Origin: Clostridium sp. 1001271st1 H5
GTDB lineage: Bacteria > Bacillota > Clostridia > Lachnospirales > Lachnospiraceae
Direction: 5' to 3'
NCBI RefSeq assembly: GCF_005845215.1
Contig: NZ_SPHO01000003.1
Location: 186,001-250,000 of the forward strand
DNA length: 64,000 nt
Part shown: piece by piece, positions 54,350 through 63,199 of the stretch
Layout of the letters: each line of letters opens with the position of its first letter
Numbering within the stretch: position 1 is the stretch's first letter
Notes under the pieces: model-generated
The model's database searches: none
Told to the model about the DNA's origin: nothing
Seen by the model: only the letters and a program-made list of their open reading frames with translations
Program-made: the position numbers and the translations under genes

Positions 54350-55779
54350 GAATCGAAAAGATACGGCTGGATGAGATAAAAAAGGCATATGGGGATATAA
54401 AGGCCCTGGAGGATATCAGTCTCTCCCTGTACAAGGGGGAGCTGCTTTGCGTTGCAGGACTCAGCGGAAGCGGCAAGTCCGTGCTGGCGGATATCATCAG
54501 CGGCAGGACTTCCATGAGCGGGGGAAGGATGTATGTGGACAGCAGACCGGCAGCCTTTGCCTCCATCCGCCAGGCCCAGACCGCCGGAATATTCTGCGTC
54601 CGGTATAAGACATCGGTCATCAATGATATTTCCGTGGAAGAAAACCTGTGTCTGCTGCAGAAACAGGGCTGCCTGGCCTTTCCGGCCAGGCAGGGAACCA
54701 TCCGCATGAGGGAAACCCTTAAGGCGCTGGGGGTGGAGTGCAGGCTCCAGGCCCCTGTGGGCAGCTTAAGCCTGATGGAGCGCCATACCATAGAGATATG
54801 CAGGGCCTGCTGCGCCGGCATGAAGGTGCTGGTGCTGGACGGAATCGCAAGGGATTATACACTGAAGGAAATCCAGTATATGAAGGAGCTTGTTGCGCGG
54901 CTTAAGGAGAGGGGCGTCTCCATTGTGTGGATAGACACAAGACCGGAAATCATGCTGGATGCAGCGGACCGTCTGGCCATCCTGAGAAAAGGGAGCCTTG
55001 CGGCGGTATTGTTCCGGGAGGAATTTGACCGGCAGGTAATTGACCGCATTATAATCGGAGGGAACCGGAAGGCAGGACGGGAAATCACCCGGTCCCAGGC
55101 AGAACGCAGCGGGCGAACAGAGCTTCTCGCGGTACGGGAGGTGCGGGCCAGGGAATTGCGGGACGTGAGTTTTCACGTGTGCCCCGGCGAGGTGGTGGGC
55201 TTCATCCATCCGGAGGAAACATACTGCCGGGAAATTGTGCGGCTTCTCAGCGGGGAACTGAAGGTGGAATCGGGAAGCGCCTGGCTGGCCGGGCGTCAGG
55301 TGGAGCTGTCAGGCGGAAGGAAGAACATGGTCAGATACGGCTTTGGATATATTGAGGATTACAAGAAGAGCCTTTTTCCAAAGCTGGATGTTGCCGAAAA
55401 CCTGACCATTGCCGGTCTGGAATACTTTGCACCCGGAGTGGGGGTGCGGGAGAAGCTGGAGCAGGCGGTTGCCTGTGATTACCTGGCATTGCTGGACATC
55501 CGGGAGGAAGATTTGAAACGTCCCATAGAGACGCTGAGCCACCGGTGCCAGCTGAACGTGGCCCTGTATAAGTGGATTATAGCCAGGGCAAGGCTGATTG
55601 TCATGGACAATCTGTTTTCGGGCACGGATATATTGATGAGGAATTCGGTCAGGGAATTTCTGGAGTTTGCAAAGAGCAGGGGAATCGGAGTTGTATACTG
55701 TTCACCCAATGAAAGTGAGCTGGCGTCGGTGTGCGACAGGCTCTATGAATTGGCGGAAGGAAAGGTTTCCAGCAGATAG
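54346..55779 (+). CDS. Degenerate RbsA-like ABC protein coupled to the two-component system
   Basis: 477 residues with the two-domain plan of RbsA, but altered. Domain 1 keeps Walker A (GLSGSGKSV near 37-45), while the signature is LSLMERHTIEICRA and the Walker B end is VLVLDGIARD, so the catalytic glutamate is missing. Domain 2 has lost Walker A (GFIHPEETYCREI instead of a P-loop), its signature is LSHRCQLNVALYKWI and Walker B is LIVMDNLFSGTD. It may bind but hardly hydrolyse ATP. Its ATG overlaps the kinase stop (ATGA), so it is translated with the kinase; a role as a signal-relay or regulatory subunit between transporter and kinase is likely, but inferred. Confidence 0.85.
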   Translation: MRIEKIRLDEIKKAYGDIKALEDISLSLYKGELLCVAGLSGSGKSVLADIISGRTSMSGGRMYVDSRPAAFASIRQAQTAGIFCVRYKTSVINDISVEENLCLLQKQGCLAFPARQGTIRMRETLKALGVECRLQAPVGSLSLMERHTIEICRACCAGMKVLVLDGIARDYTLKEIQYMKELVARLKERGVSIVWIDTRPEIMLDAADRLAILRKGSLAAVLFREEFDRQVIDRIIIGGNRKAGREITRSQAERSGRTELLAVREVRARELRDVSFHVCPGEVVGFIHPEETYCREIVRLLSGELKVESGSAWLAGRQVELSGGRKNMVRYGFGYIEDYKKSLFPKLDVAENLTIAGLEYFAPGVGVREKLEQAVACDYLALLDIREEDLKRPIETLSHRCQLNVALYKWIIARARLIVMDNLFSGTDILMRNSVREFLEFAKSRGIGVVYCSPNESELASVCDRLYELAEGKVSSR

Positions 55780-55923
55780 AAGCGTATGAGCCGCGTAAAA
55801 GCGTCACTCCCAGCAGATGGAAAATTAAGAGACATGTAATAAAAAGTTCAGTGAAAAAGTAAACTTATTTATGTATGATGTATCATGTATCCTATTTTGG
55901 AGAAAGTTGGGAGGAATTCATAA

Positions 55924-57642
55924 ATGAAGAAACCATTCATTCAAGGAGGTAAGGCCCTGACCCTGGCGGCGGCCCTGTTGTGCGGCGCGGCATTTATGGG
56001 AAGCTTTACGGCCTTTGGAGCCACGGCCCAGGCGGAGAGCCAGGCAGAGGCCCAGGCATTTACGCCGCTGGTGGCGGGACAGATTACTTCCTGTAAGATT
56101 TCAGGAGATAAACAGAACGTAGAGATTGGATTTTCCAGCAGCGGGGATGCGACGGGCACGGACGGCAACGTCTATGTATTTGAGATGCAGCCCTATGAGG
56201 AAGAGCTGGGAAGCCGCAGCGACTTTATTGCTTCCGCCCCGGCCTTAAGCGGCGCCTCGGTAAGCGTGCCCCTGAACCTGGGCACACCCCAGGATAAGCT
56301 CTACAGCCGGTTTGTCCTGGCTGTATTTGACGGGACCAGGTTTACAAAGGTCAGCCAGCCCCACTACATAACCAACCCTGAGCTGATTGCCGGGAACCAG
56401 ACGCCCTTTAACGACCCGCTGACCAAAAAGGGGCTTGTGATTGAGATTGACATGCTCAGCGATGCCTTTGACCTGGGCGTGAAGCATGTCACCACCAACA
56501 TTGCATTTTCCCAGATTATGGGAACGGGAATTGAATACCAGTATGACGGCAAGACCTACCATTTTAACAAAGGCGTGGTGGACGCTTATGACAAGACCAT
56601 CAGCGCGCTGTCAAACAAGGGAATGACTGTAACGGTTATCCTGCTCAATGACTGGAACCCCAATACGCCGGATTTGGTGTATCCCGGCACCCAGAAGAAT
56701 TCCAATGCATTCTACTATATGTTCAATGCTGAAACCGAGGCCGGATTTGACCAGACAAAGGCAATCGCCTCCTTCCTGGCCCAGCATTACAGCGGCGATA
56801 ACCCCAATTACGGGAAGGTGTCGAACTGGATTATCGGCAATGAGATTAACAACCAGCAGTGGAACTACATGGGTCCCATGGACCTGACAAACTATGTGAA
56901 GGCATACCAGAAGGCTTTCCGCGTTATCTACACAGCCATTAAGAGCACCAATGCCAATGACCGGGTATATTTCTCGCTGGACTATAACTGGATGAACGAG
57001 ATTGACGGCAAGCTTAAATACGGAGGCAAGGAGATAGTGGACAGTTTTAACTCCATAGCCAACACCCAGGGGCAGATGGACTGGGGCCTGGCCTATCATC
57101 CCTATCCATGCCCCATGACAGAGCCGGAATTCTGGGATGACCCGCAGTTCACAGGACTGTTTACAAATGACTTCAATTCACCGGTTATCAATTTTGCCAA
57201 CTTAAACGTGCTGACGGATTACTTCGTACAGGATACCCTGAGGGCGCCTGCAGGCAATGTGCGCCACATCATCCTTACGGAGCAGGGCTTTACATCCTAC
57301 AGCCCCACCAGGGGCAATATTCCGGAGATTCAGGCTGCGGCTTACGCCTATTCCTATTACCTGGTGGACAGCAATCCGTATATTGATGCCTACACGGTCA
57401 GCCGTCAGGTGGACGCTCCCTCTGAGGCCAAAGACGGACTGAAGTTTGGTCTGTGGGAGTGCGACATGAACCAGCCCAACCTGATTGTGGCTACCAAGCG
57501 CAAGAAGATATGGCAGGTATTCCGGGATATCGACAAGAAGAACGCCACCCTGGAGGCCACTGAGTTTGCAAAGCCAATTATCGGCATTAATAAGTGGTCG
57601 GATGTGGTTCCGGACTTCAAGTGGAAGAACCTGGAGAAATAG
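55924..57642 (+). CDS. Secreted DUF5722 protein, GH-A glycoside-hydrolase-like
   Basis: 572 residues. A signal peptide ends near 38 (TAFGATAQAES). An N-terminal beta-rich domain (about 45-165) precedes a TIM-barrel-like domain. In it SNWIIGNEINNQQWNYMG near 300 offers the N-E pair expected at the end of strand 4 of GH clan A, and HIILTEQGFTSY near 450 the second glutamate, at strand 7. AYHPYPCPMTEPEFWDD near 397 also suits a substrate cleft. So it is probably an extracellular glycosidase acting on an unknown glycan. GGGAGGAA precedes the ATG. It lies after the ABC/two-component locus on the same strand, 144 bases apart, and may supply its substrate. Confidence 0.78.
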   Translation: MKKPFIQGGKALTLAAALLCGAAFMGSFTAFGATAQAESQAEAQAFTPLVAGQITSCKISGDKQNVEIGFSSSGDATGTDGNVYVFEMQPYEEELGSRSDFIASAPALSGASVSVPLNLGTPQDKLYSRFVLAVFDGTRFTKVSQPHYITNPELIAGNQTPFNDPLTKKGLVIEIDMLSDAFDLGVKHVTTNIAFSQIMGTGIEYQYDGKTYHFNKGVVDAYDKTISALSNKGMTVTVILLNDWNPNTPDLVYPGTQKNSNAFYYMFNAETEAGFDQTKAIASFLAQHYSGDNPNYGKVSNWIIGNEINNQQWNYMGPMDLTNYVKAYQKAFRVIYTAIKSTNANDRVYFSLDYNWMNEIDGKLKYGGKEIVDSFNSIANTQGQMDWGLAYHPYPCPMTEPEFWDDPQFTGLFTNDFNSPVINFANLNVLTDYFVQDTLRAPAGNVRHIILTEQGFTSYSPTRGNIPEIQAAAYAYSYYLVDSNPYIDAYTVSRQVDAPSEAKDGLKFGLWECDMNQPNLIVATKRKKIWQVFRDIDKKNATLEATEFAKPIIGINKWSDVVPDFKWKNLEK

Positions 57643-57661
57643 CAGATAAGGCCGGATTTGG

Positions 57662-57689
57662 TTGACAAACAAAATCCAGCGTGTAAAAT
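57662..57689 (+). promoter_or_regulatory. Possible lysC promoter
   Basis: TTGACA (57662-57667), 16 bases, TAAAAT (57684-57689). A terminator hairpin lies only about 20 bases after it, which is unusual. Confidence 0.45.
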
Positions 57690-57709
57690 ATTTAAATATA
57701 AGCGCTTGC

Positions 57710-57738
57710 TGGCGGCGGCCTTTGGGGCCGCCGCTTTT
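57710..57738 (+). terminator. GC-rich intrinsic terminator between the DUF5722 gene and lysC
   Basis: GGCGGCGGCC (57711-57720) pairs with GGCCGCCGC (57726-57734), then TTTTT. It most simply ends the DUF5722 transcript. Confidence 0.85.
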
Positions 57739-57774
57739 TGGCGGGATACAATGTATGGACGAAAGGAATGACAT

Positions 57775-58989
57775 ATGGGCTTAATTGTACAGAAATTCGG
57801 AGGAACCTCTGTGGCTGATGCCGCCCGGCTGCGCCATGTGGCTGAAATCATCACGGATACATACAAGGCCGGCAACCAGGTGGTGGCGGTGCTGTCCGCC
57901 CAGGGGGATACCACCGACGAGCTGATTGAGAAGGCAAATGAAATCAATCCCCTTGCCTCCAACCGGGAGATGGATATGCTGCTGTCCACCGGGGAGCAGA
58001 TGTCCGTGGCCCTCTGCGCCATGGCGGTGGAGGCGCTGGGATACCCGGTTATTTCCCTGACCGGATGGCAGGCCGGTATGGTTACCAATACCGTTGCCAG
58101 GAATGCCAGAATCAAGAAGGTGGACACGGAGCGCATTGAGACAGAGCTGAATCAGAAGAAAATCGTGATTGTCACAGGATTTCAGGGAGTTAACCGTTAC
58201 GAGGACATCACCACCCTTGGCAGGGGCGGCTCCGATACGTCGGCGGTTGCGCTGGCTGCCTCCCTCCGGGCGGACCTGTGCCAGATATACACGGATGTGG
58301 ACGGGGTGTATACGGCTGACCCAAGAATTGTGAAGGACGCAAGGAAACTGGATGAGGTTACATACAATGAGATGCTGGAGCTGGCTACCCTGGGGGCCCA
58401 GGTGCTCCACAACCGTTCCGTGGAAATGGCAAAGAAATACAATGTAAAGCTGGAGGTGCTCTCAAGCTTTACAGGGCATCCGGGTACAAAGGTGAAGGAG
58501 GTTGCAAAACGCATGGAGAAATCATATATCAGCAGTGTGGCTAAGAATGTAAATATCGCAAGGATAGCCCTGATTGGGGTGCCCAATGAGATTGGCACAT
58601 CCTTTAAGGTGTTCTCCCTGCTGGCCCAGAACCATATTAATGTGGATATCATATTACAGGGAATCGGTCATGAGGAAGGCAAGGACATCTGCTTTACCGT
58701 GGCCCAGTCCGACCTGGAGGCAGCAGCCGTGCTGTTAAGGGAGCATCAGGAGTCCATTGGCTTTGGCCGCCTGGAGACCAACAGCCATATTGCAAAGGTT
58801 TCCGTGGTGGGAGCCGGCATGATTAACCATCCCGGCGTGGCGGCAACCCTGTTTGAGGCGCTTTACGACGCCAACATCAATATCAATATGATATCCACCA
58901 GCGAGATTAAGATATCCGTACTGGTGGATGAAAAGGATGCGGAGAAGGCCGTACAGGTCATTCATGACAAATTTTTTTCCATGGGCTAA
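57775..58989 (+). CDS. lysC: Aspartate kinase
   Basis: 404 residues, the length of a class with two ACT domains and no homoserine dehydrogenase. It phosphorylates aspartate, the first step toward lysine, threonine, methionine and diaminopimelate for the cell wall and spore dipicolinate. Seen: VQKFGGTSVADAARLRHVAE at the start, LSTGEQMSVAL near 70, TLGRGGSDTSAVALAASL near 148-165 and DVDGVYTADPRIVKDARKLD near 175. C-terminal ACT domains (about 265-400) bind allosteric lysine or threonine. GAAAGGAATG-type site before the ATG. No lysine riboswitch can fit in the short leader. Confidence 0.97.
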   Translation: MGLIVQKFGGTSVADAARLRHVAEIITDTYKAGNQVVAVLSAQGDTTDELIEKANEINPLASNREMDMLLSTGEQMSVALCAMAVEALGYPVISLTGWQAGMVTNTVARNARIKKVDTERIETELNQKKIVIVTGFQGVNRYEDITTLGRGGSDTSAVALAASLRADLCQIYTDVDGVYTADPRIVKDARKLDEVTYNEMLELATLGAQVLHNRSVEMAKKYNVKLEVLSSFTGHPGTKVKEVAKRMEKSYISSVAKNVNIARIALIGVPNEIGTSFKVFSLLAQNHINVDIILQGIGHEEGKDICFTVAQSDLEAAAVLLREHQESIGFGRLETNSHIAKVSVVGAGMINHPGVAATLFEALYDANININMISTSEIKISVLVDEKDAEKAVQVIHDKFFSMG

Positions 58990-59011
58990 ATGAATAATGG
59001 GTTTGTAACAA

Positions 59012-59060
59012 AAAAGAGTTGCGGCTGTTCACATATTTTGTGAAAGCCACAGCTCTTTTC
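59012..59060 (+). terminator. Intrinsic terminator of lysC
   Basis: AAAAAGAGTTGCGGCT pairs with AGCCACAGCTCTTTT (two mismatches), followed by a short T-run. Confidence 0.85.
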
Positions 59061-59115
59061 GTATTTACGAATCTTAAAATTCGTTAATATTTTCACCTTT
59101 TTCGAGGAAAAGAGC

Positions 59116-59144
59116 TTGCTATTTGACAAATTTATTATTATAAT
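59116..59144 (+). promoter_or_regulatory. Promoter of the sodium-pump decarboxylase operon
   Basis: TTGCTA (59116-59121), 17 bases, TATAAT (59139-59144). A TTGACA at 59123 is only 10 bases from the -10 box. Confidence 0.65.
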
Positions 59145-59244
59145 TGTATGTGGCAATATTTCTGCTTTTTTTTGCAGCGGGCCTGAGAATGGGTTTTCCG
59201 TTGCTTAGATATTGTTAAACTTATGAATGATGGAGGACTGGAAA

Positions 59245-60696
59245 ATGAGTAATTCAGCACAAACTTCAGCAAGCAGCCGCATAGCAGCCCTGCTTGATGA
59301 GAACAGTTTTGTTGAAGTCGGAGCCTATATAAAGGCCAGAAGCACTGACTTTAACATGACTGAGCAGGAGACCCCCGCTGACGGCGTGGTTACCGGCTAC
59401 GGTACCATAGGCGGATGCCTGGTGTATGTATACAGCCAGGATGCGTCTGTATTAGGCGGCTCCATGGGCGAAATGCATGCAAAGAAAATCTGCAACATCT
59501 ATTCCATGGCAATGAAGATGGGAGCACCTGTAATCGGTTTGGTAGACTGTGCAGGTCTGCGTCTTCAGGAGGCGACCGATGCCCTGGACGGCTTCGGCAA
59601 GCTGTACTTAAGCCAGACCATGGCTTCCGGCGTGATTCCTCAGATAACAGCAATCTTTGGAACCTGCGGCGGCGGCATGGCAGTATCTGCCGGCATCACA
59701 GATTTCACCTTCATGGAAGAGAAGTCCGGCAAACTGTTTGTTAATTCACCTAATGCCATTGACGGCAATTATAAAGAGAAGTGTGATACCTCCAGCGCAG
59801 ATTTCCAGAGCAGGGAATCCGGACTGGCAGATTTCACAGGAGACGAGGATTCCATCATCGCCCAGATACGCGCCCTGGTTTCCATCCTTCCCGCCAACAA
59901 TGAGGACGATATGTCATACGGCGAGTGCCAGGATGATTTAAACCGTATCTGCGATAATATCGAGGGATGCACCGGTGACACGGCCCTGGCCCTGACACTG
60001 ATATCCGATAACAGCTTCTTCATGGAGGTTAAGAAGAATTATGAGCCTTCCATGGTGACCGGTTTCATCCGCCTGAACGGGACAACCATCGGTTGTGTGG
60101 CAAACCGTACGGAACTCTATGAGAACGGCGAAAAGAAGGAGACATTTGAGCCTGTACTGTCCGGCAAGGGCTGTGACAAGGCCACTGATTTCATCAATTT
60201 CTGCGACGCATTCAACATTCCTGTGCTCACACTGGTGAATGTAAAGGGCTACAAGGCCAAGATGTGCAGCGAGAGAAGGATTGCAAAAGCTGCTGCGCGT
60301 CTTACCTATGCATATGCAAATGCCAGCGTTCCCAAGGTAACGGTAGTTGTCAAGGAAGCATTCGGAAGCGCATACCTGACCATGGGCAGCAAGTCCATTG
60401 GCGCTGATGTGGTTTATGCATGGCCAAACGCTGTCATCGGCATGATGAATCCATCCGATGCAGTTAAAATTATGTATGCCAAGGAAATCGCCGCATCCGG
60501 TGATGCCGCCGCACTCATCAATGAAAAGACAGCAGAGTACACTGCACTTCAGTCCAGCGCTGCTGCAGCAGCGGGAAGAGGATATGTAGATGACATAATC
60601 AAGGCAGGTGAGACCCGCCAGCGGGTAATCGCAGCCTTTGAAATGCTGTTCACAAAGAGAGAGGACCGTCCGTCTAAGAAGCATGGCACGGTTTAA
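59245..60696 (+). CDS. Acyl-CoA carboxyltransferase subunit of a biotin-dependent decarboxylase (MmdA-like)
   Basis: 483 residues from ATG 59245, eight bases after GGAGG; the in-frame ATG at 59227 precedes it. The protein has the paired crotonase-like halves of PF01039 carboxyltransferases: TPADGVVTGYGTIGGCLVYV near 40-60, APVIGLVDCAGLRLQEATDA near 95, FGTCGGGMAVSAGITDFTFM near 135, then ILPANNEDDM near 215, and KEAFGSAYLTMGSKSIGADV near 373-393 with AWPNAVIGMM. It moves carboxyl from a CoA ester, such as methylmalonyl-CoA, to biotin. First gene of an operon encoding the membrane sodium pump and a second carboxyltransferase type. Confidence 0.88.
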   Translation: MSNSAQTSASSRIAALLDENSFVEVGAYIKARSTDFNMTEQETPADGVVTGYGTIGGCLVYVYSQDASVLGGSMGEMHAKKICNIYSMAMKMGAPVIGLVDCAGLRLQEATDALDGFGKLYLSQTMASGVIPQITAIFGTCGGGMAVSAGITDFTFMEEKSGKLFVNSPNAIDGNYKEKCDTSSADFQSRESGLADFTGDEDSIIAQIRALVSILPANNEDDMSYGECQDDLNRICDNIEGCTGDTALALTLISDNSFFMEVKKNYEPSMVTGFIRLNGTTIGCVANRTELYENGEKKETFEPVLSGKGCDKATDFINFCDAFNIPVLTLVNVKGYKAKMCSERRIAKAAARLTYAYANASVPKVTVVVKEAFGSAYLTMGSKSIGADVVYAWPNAVIGMMNPSDAVKIMYAKEIAASGDAAALINEKTAEYTALQSSAAAAAGRGYVDDIIKAGETRQRVIAAFEMLFTKREDRPSKKHGTV

Positions 60697-60713
60697 AGAG
60701 AGGTGACAGGTAT

Positions 60714-61529
60714 ATGAGACGATTAATGAAACGAGTGGCAGCAGCAGTTCTGATGGCCGCCTGCCTGTTGAGCCTGTCGGCCTGCTCAGCAAAACAGGAG
60801 GAAACCGCGGCAGCTTCCCGGATTGCCACGGATGGAACTCCTGCAGATGATATGATGGCGGAGTACGCCAAGCTGACAGCAGTCCAGTCACTGGGCGTCA
60901 GCACGGAAGGGCTGATTGCACAGAAGGTTATGGCAGAGGCCCAGGGAAATGCAGTCATGGCAGCCATCTGTGACGAGCAGATTAATGCAAGGAAGGAACT
61001 GGGAGAAGTCAGGAGCATTGATATTGACGACGCAAGCGTGGTACAGATGGCAGATGGTTCATACACCGTTATGCTGCCTGTTGCCTTCACCGAGGGTTCC
61101 ATGCAGTATGTCATGAATCTGAATATGATTTCCCAGCAGATTGTGGACGCTGAGTTTACGGAGCTTGCTTCTAATGAAGAAGAGGGCAAGACCATCGGAC
61201 AGCTGATGGAGACAGCAACGGTATATGCGGTAATCGGCATAGGCACCGTGTTCGCGGTTCTTATCTTTATCAGCCTGCTGATTGCCTGCTTTAAGTTCAT
61301 CCACAAGTGGGAGACAGGAAAGAATACAAAGGCAGAGCCTGCACCGGCGGCACCTGCACCGGTTAAGGCGGCAGCGCCGGCTCCCGCACCAGCCGCAGGC
61401 GGTGACCTGATGGGCGATGCAGAACTGGTGGCAGTGATTTCAGCAGCCATTGCAGTATATGAGGGAACTTCTTCTAACGGACTGGTGGTTCGTTCCATCC
61501 GCCGTGTACAGAGGTCGAAAGGCAGATAA
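60714..61529 (+). CDS. OadG-family gamma subunit with lipoprotein-like extension
   Basis: 271 residues. The N-terminus looks like a lipoprotein signal (VLMAACLLSLSACS, cysteine near 21), followed by about 130 extracytoplasmic residues, one membrane helix near 165-188 (VIGIGTVFAVLIFISLLIAC), then the FIHKWE border, a proline/alanine-rich linker and GDLMGDAELVAVISAAIAVY near the end. The helix and C-terminal part fit the gamma subunit of sodium-translocating decarboxylases, which links the carboxyltransferase and beta subunit. Ordinary OadG is about 85 residues, so the extra extracytoplasmic domain is notable. GAGAGGTGACAGG precedes the ATG. Confidence 0.85.
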   Translation: MRRLMKRVAAAVLMAACLLSLSACSAKQEETAAASRIATDGTPADDMMAEYAKLTAVQSLGVSTEGLIAQKVMAEAQGNAVMAAICDEQINARKELGEVRSIDIDDASVVQMADGSYTVMLPVAFTEGSMQYVMNLNMISQQIVDAEFTELASNEEEGKTIGQLMETATVYAVIGIGTVFAVLIFISLLIACFKFIHKWETGKNTKAEPAPAAPAPVKAAAPAPAPAAGGDLMGDAELVAVISAAIAVYEGTSSNGLVVRSIRRVQRSKGR

Positions 61530-61579
61530 GAGGACGGGAAACGTTCCATAACTATTTTCATTCAGGAGGAATTGAAATC

Positions 61580-61969
61580 ATGAAGAATTATACAATCACA
61601 GTTAATGGTAAAGCATATGCAGTAACCGTAGAAGAAGGCGCTGTATCCGGCATTGCGGCAGCACCTGCAGCACCCGTTGCGGCTCCCGCAGCACCAGCGG
61701 CAGCTCCGGCGCCTGCAGCAGCACCTGCACCCGCAGCATCAGCAGGAACAGCAGGTTCCGTCAGCGTATCCGCACCCATGCCCGGCAAGGTAGTGGCTGT
61801 TAAGGCAGCTGTGGGACAGGCTGTGAAAAAGGGCGACGTAATCCTGGTTCTGGAAGCTATGAAGATGGAAAACGACATCGTAGCTCCTCAGGATGGAACC
61901 ATTGCCAGCATTAATGCGTCCACCGGCGATTCCGTTGAATCTGGCGCGGTATTAGCTACTCTGAACTAA
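61580..61969 (+). CDS. Biotin/lipoyl carrier protein of the decarboxylase
   Basis: 129 residues. An N-terminal strand (KNYTITVNGKAYAVTVEEG) leads to a flexible alanine/proline linker (about 25-58) and a biotinyl domain with EAMKMEND; Lys95 is the biotinylation site. VSVSAPMPGKVVAVKAAVGQ opens the domain. The swinging biotin carries carboxyl between carboxyltransferase and the membrane beta subunit, where decarboxylation drives sodium export. CAGGAGGAA precedes the ATG. It is third in the operon. Confidence 0.95.
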   Translation: MKNYTITVNGKAYAVTVEEGAVSGIAAAPAAPVAAPAAPAAAPAPAAAPAPAASAGTAGSVSVSAPMPGKVVAVKAAVGQAVKKGDVILVLEAMKMENDIVAPQDGTIASINASTGDSVESGAVLATLN

Positions 61970-62019
61970 CTATAGAGATGAGCCCATAGCAATGTGGGAT
62001 TCATTATGGAGGGAACATT

Positions 62020-63165
62020 ATGGATTTTGGCAATATAATTAATAACCTGCTGAATCAGATGGCCTTTTTCCATCTGGAAGCAGGCAACTATGTAATGATA
62101 GCAGTGGCCCTGGTGTTCTTATACCTTGCTATCAGAAAGGGATTTGAACCCCTGCTGCTGATTCCGATTGCATTCGGTATGCTGCTGGTTAATATTTATC
62201 CGGATATCATGTATTCTCCGGAGCAGACGTCCAACGGAACCGGCGGACTTCTGTGGTACTTTTTCCAGCTGGATGAGTGGAGTATCTTACCATCCCTTAT
62301 CTTCCTGGGCGTTGGAGCCATGACAGACTTTGGCCCCCTTATCGCAAACCCAATCAGTTTCCTCATGGGCGCTGCGGCACAGCTGGGCATTTATTCCGCA
62401 TATTTCCTGGCTATCCTGCTGGGATTCTCAGGCAAGGAGTCTGCCGCCATCTCCATTATCGGCGGTGCAGATGGCCCTACATCCCTGTTCCTGTGCAGTA
62501 AGCTGGGGCAGACCCAGATTATGGGCCCCATTGCAGTTGCAGCTTATTCCTACATGGCGCTGGTGCCCATTATCCAGCCGCCGTTCATGAAGCTGCTGAC
62601 AACTGAAAAAGAGCGCAAGATTAAGATGGAGCAGCTTCGTCCCGTATCCAAGCTGGAGAAGATTCTGTTCCCCATCATCGTAACCATCGTGGTTTGTCTG
62701 ATTCTGCCGTCCACAGCGCCCCTTGTAGGTATGCTGATGTTAGGCAACCTGTTCCGCGAGAGCGGTGTTGTAAAGCAGCTGGCTGATACGGCAAGCAACG
62801 CCCTGATGTATATCGTGGTTATCCTGCTGGGTACATCCGTAGGCGCCACCACCAGTGCGGATGCATTCTTAAATGTGACTACCATCAAGATTGTTGCCCT
62901 GGGCCTGACTGCATTCATCTTCGGAACCATTGGCGGCGTTCTTTTAGGCAAGCTCCTCTGCAAGATTACCGGAGGAAAGATTAATCCGCTTATCGGTTCT
63001 GCCGGCGTGTCCGCAGTTCCTATGGCAGCCCGTGTATCCCAGAAAGTGGGAGCTGAAGCAGACCCCACCAACTTCCTGCTGATGCACGCAATGGGACCAA
63101 ACGTTGCAGGCGTTATCGGCACAGCAGTTGCGGCCGGTACTTTCATGGCAATCTTTGGGGTATAA
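62020..63165 (+). CDS. Sodium ion-translocating decarboxylase subunit beta
   Basis: 381 residues with about nine membrane segments. It decarboxylates carboxybiotin and pumps sodium outward (OadB, MmdB and GcdB family). Conserved stretches: GAMTDFGPLIANPISFLMGA near 97, SIIGGADGPTSLFLCSKLG near 146-164 containing the key aspartate, LGTSVGATTSADAFLNVTTI near 270 and GPNVAGVIGTAVAAGTFM near 360. The order after the biotin protein and before an OadA-type gene is typical of the operon. GGAGGGAA precedes the ATG. The sodium gradient produced may serve the symporter at 3.7 kb and the flagellum-free uptake systems. Confidence 0.95.
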   Translation: MDFGNIINNLLNQMAFFHLEAGNYVMIAVALVFLYLAIRKGFEPLLLIPIAFGMLLVNIYPDIMYSPEQTSNGTGGLLWYFFQLDEWSILPSLIFLGVGAMTDFGPLIANPISFLMGAAAQLGIYSAYFLAILLGFSGKESAAISIIGGADGPTSLFLCSKLGQTQIMGPIAVAAYSYMALVPIIQPPFMKLLTTEKERKIKMEQLRPVSKLEKILFPIIVTIVVCLILPSTAPLVGMLMLGNLFRESGVVKQLADTASNALMYIVVILLGTSVGATTSADAFLNVTTIKIVALGLTAFIFGTIGGVLLGKLLCKITGGKINPLIGSAGVSAVPMAARVSQKVGAEADPTNFLLMHAMGPNVAGVIGTAVAAGTFMAIFGV

Positions 63166-63199
63166 TGACATTAGATTTTAAACGAGGAGGATTAGAACT

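Noticed and set aside
57643-57774. Lysine riboswitch before aspartate kinase
   Set aside because: The leader is far too short and contains only one simple terminator hairpin.
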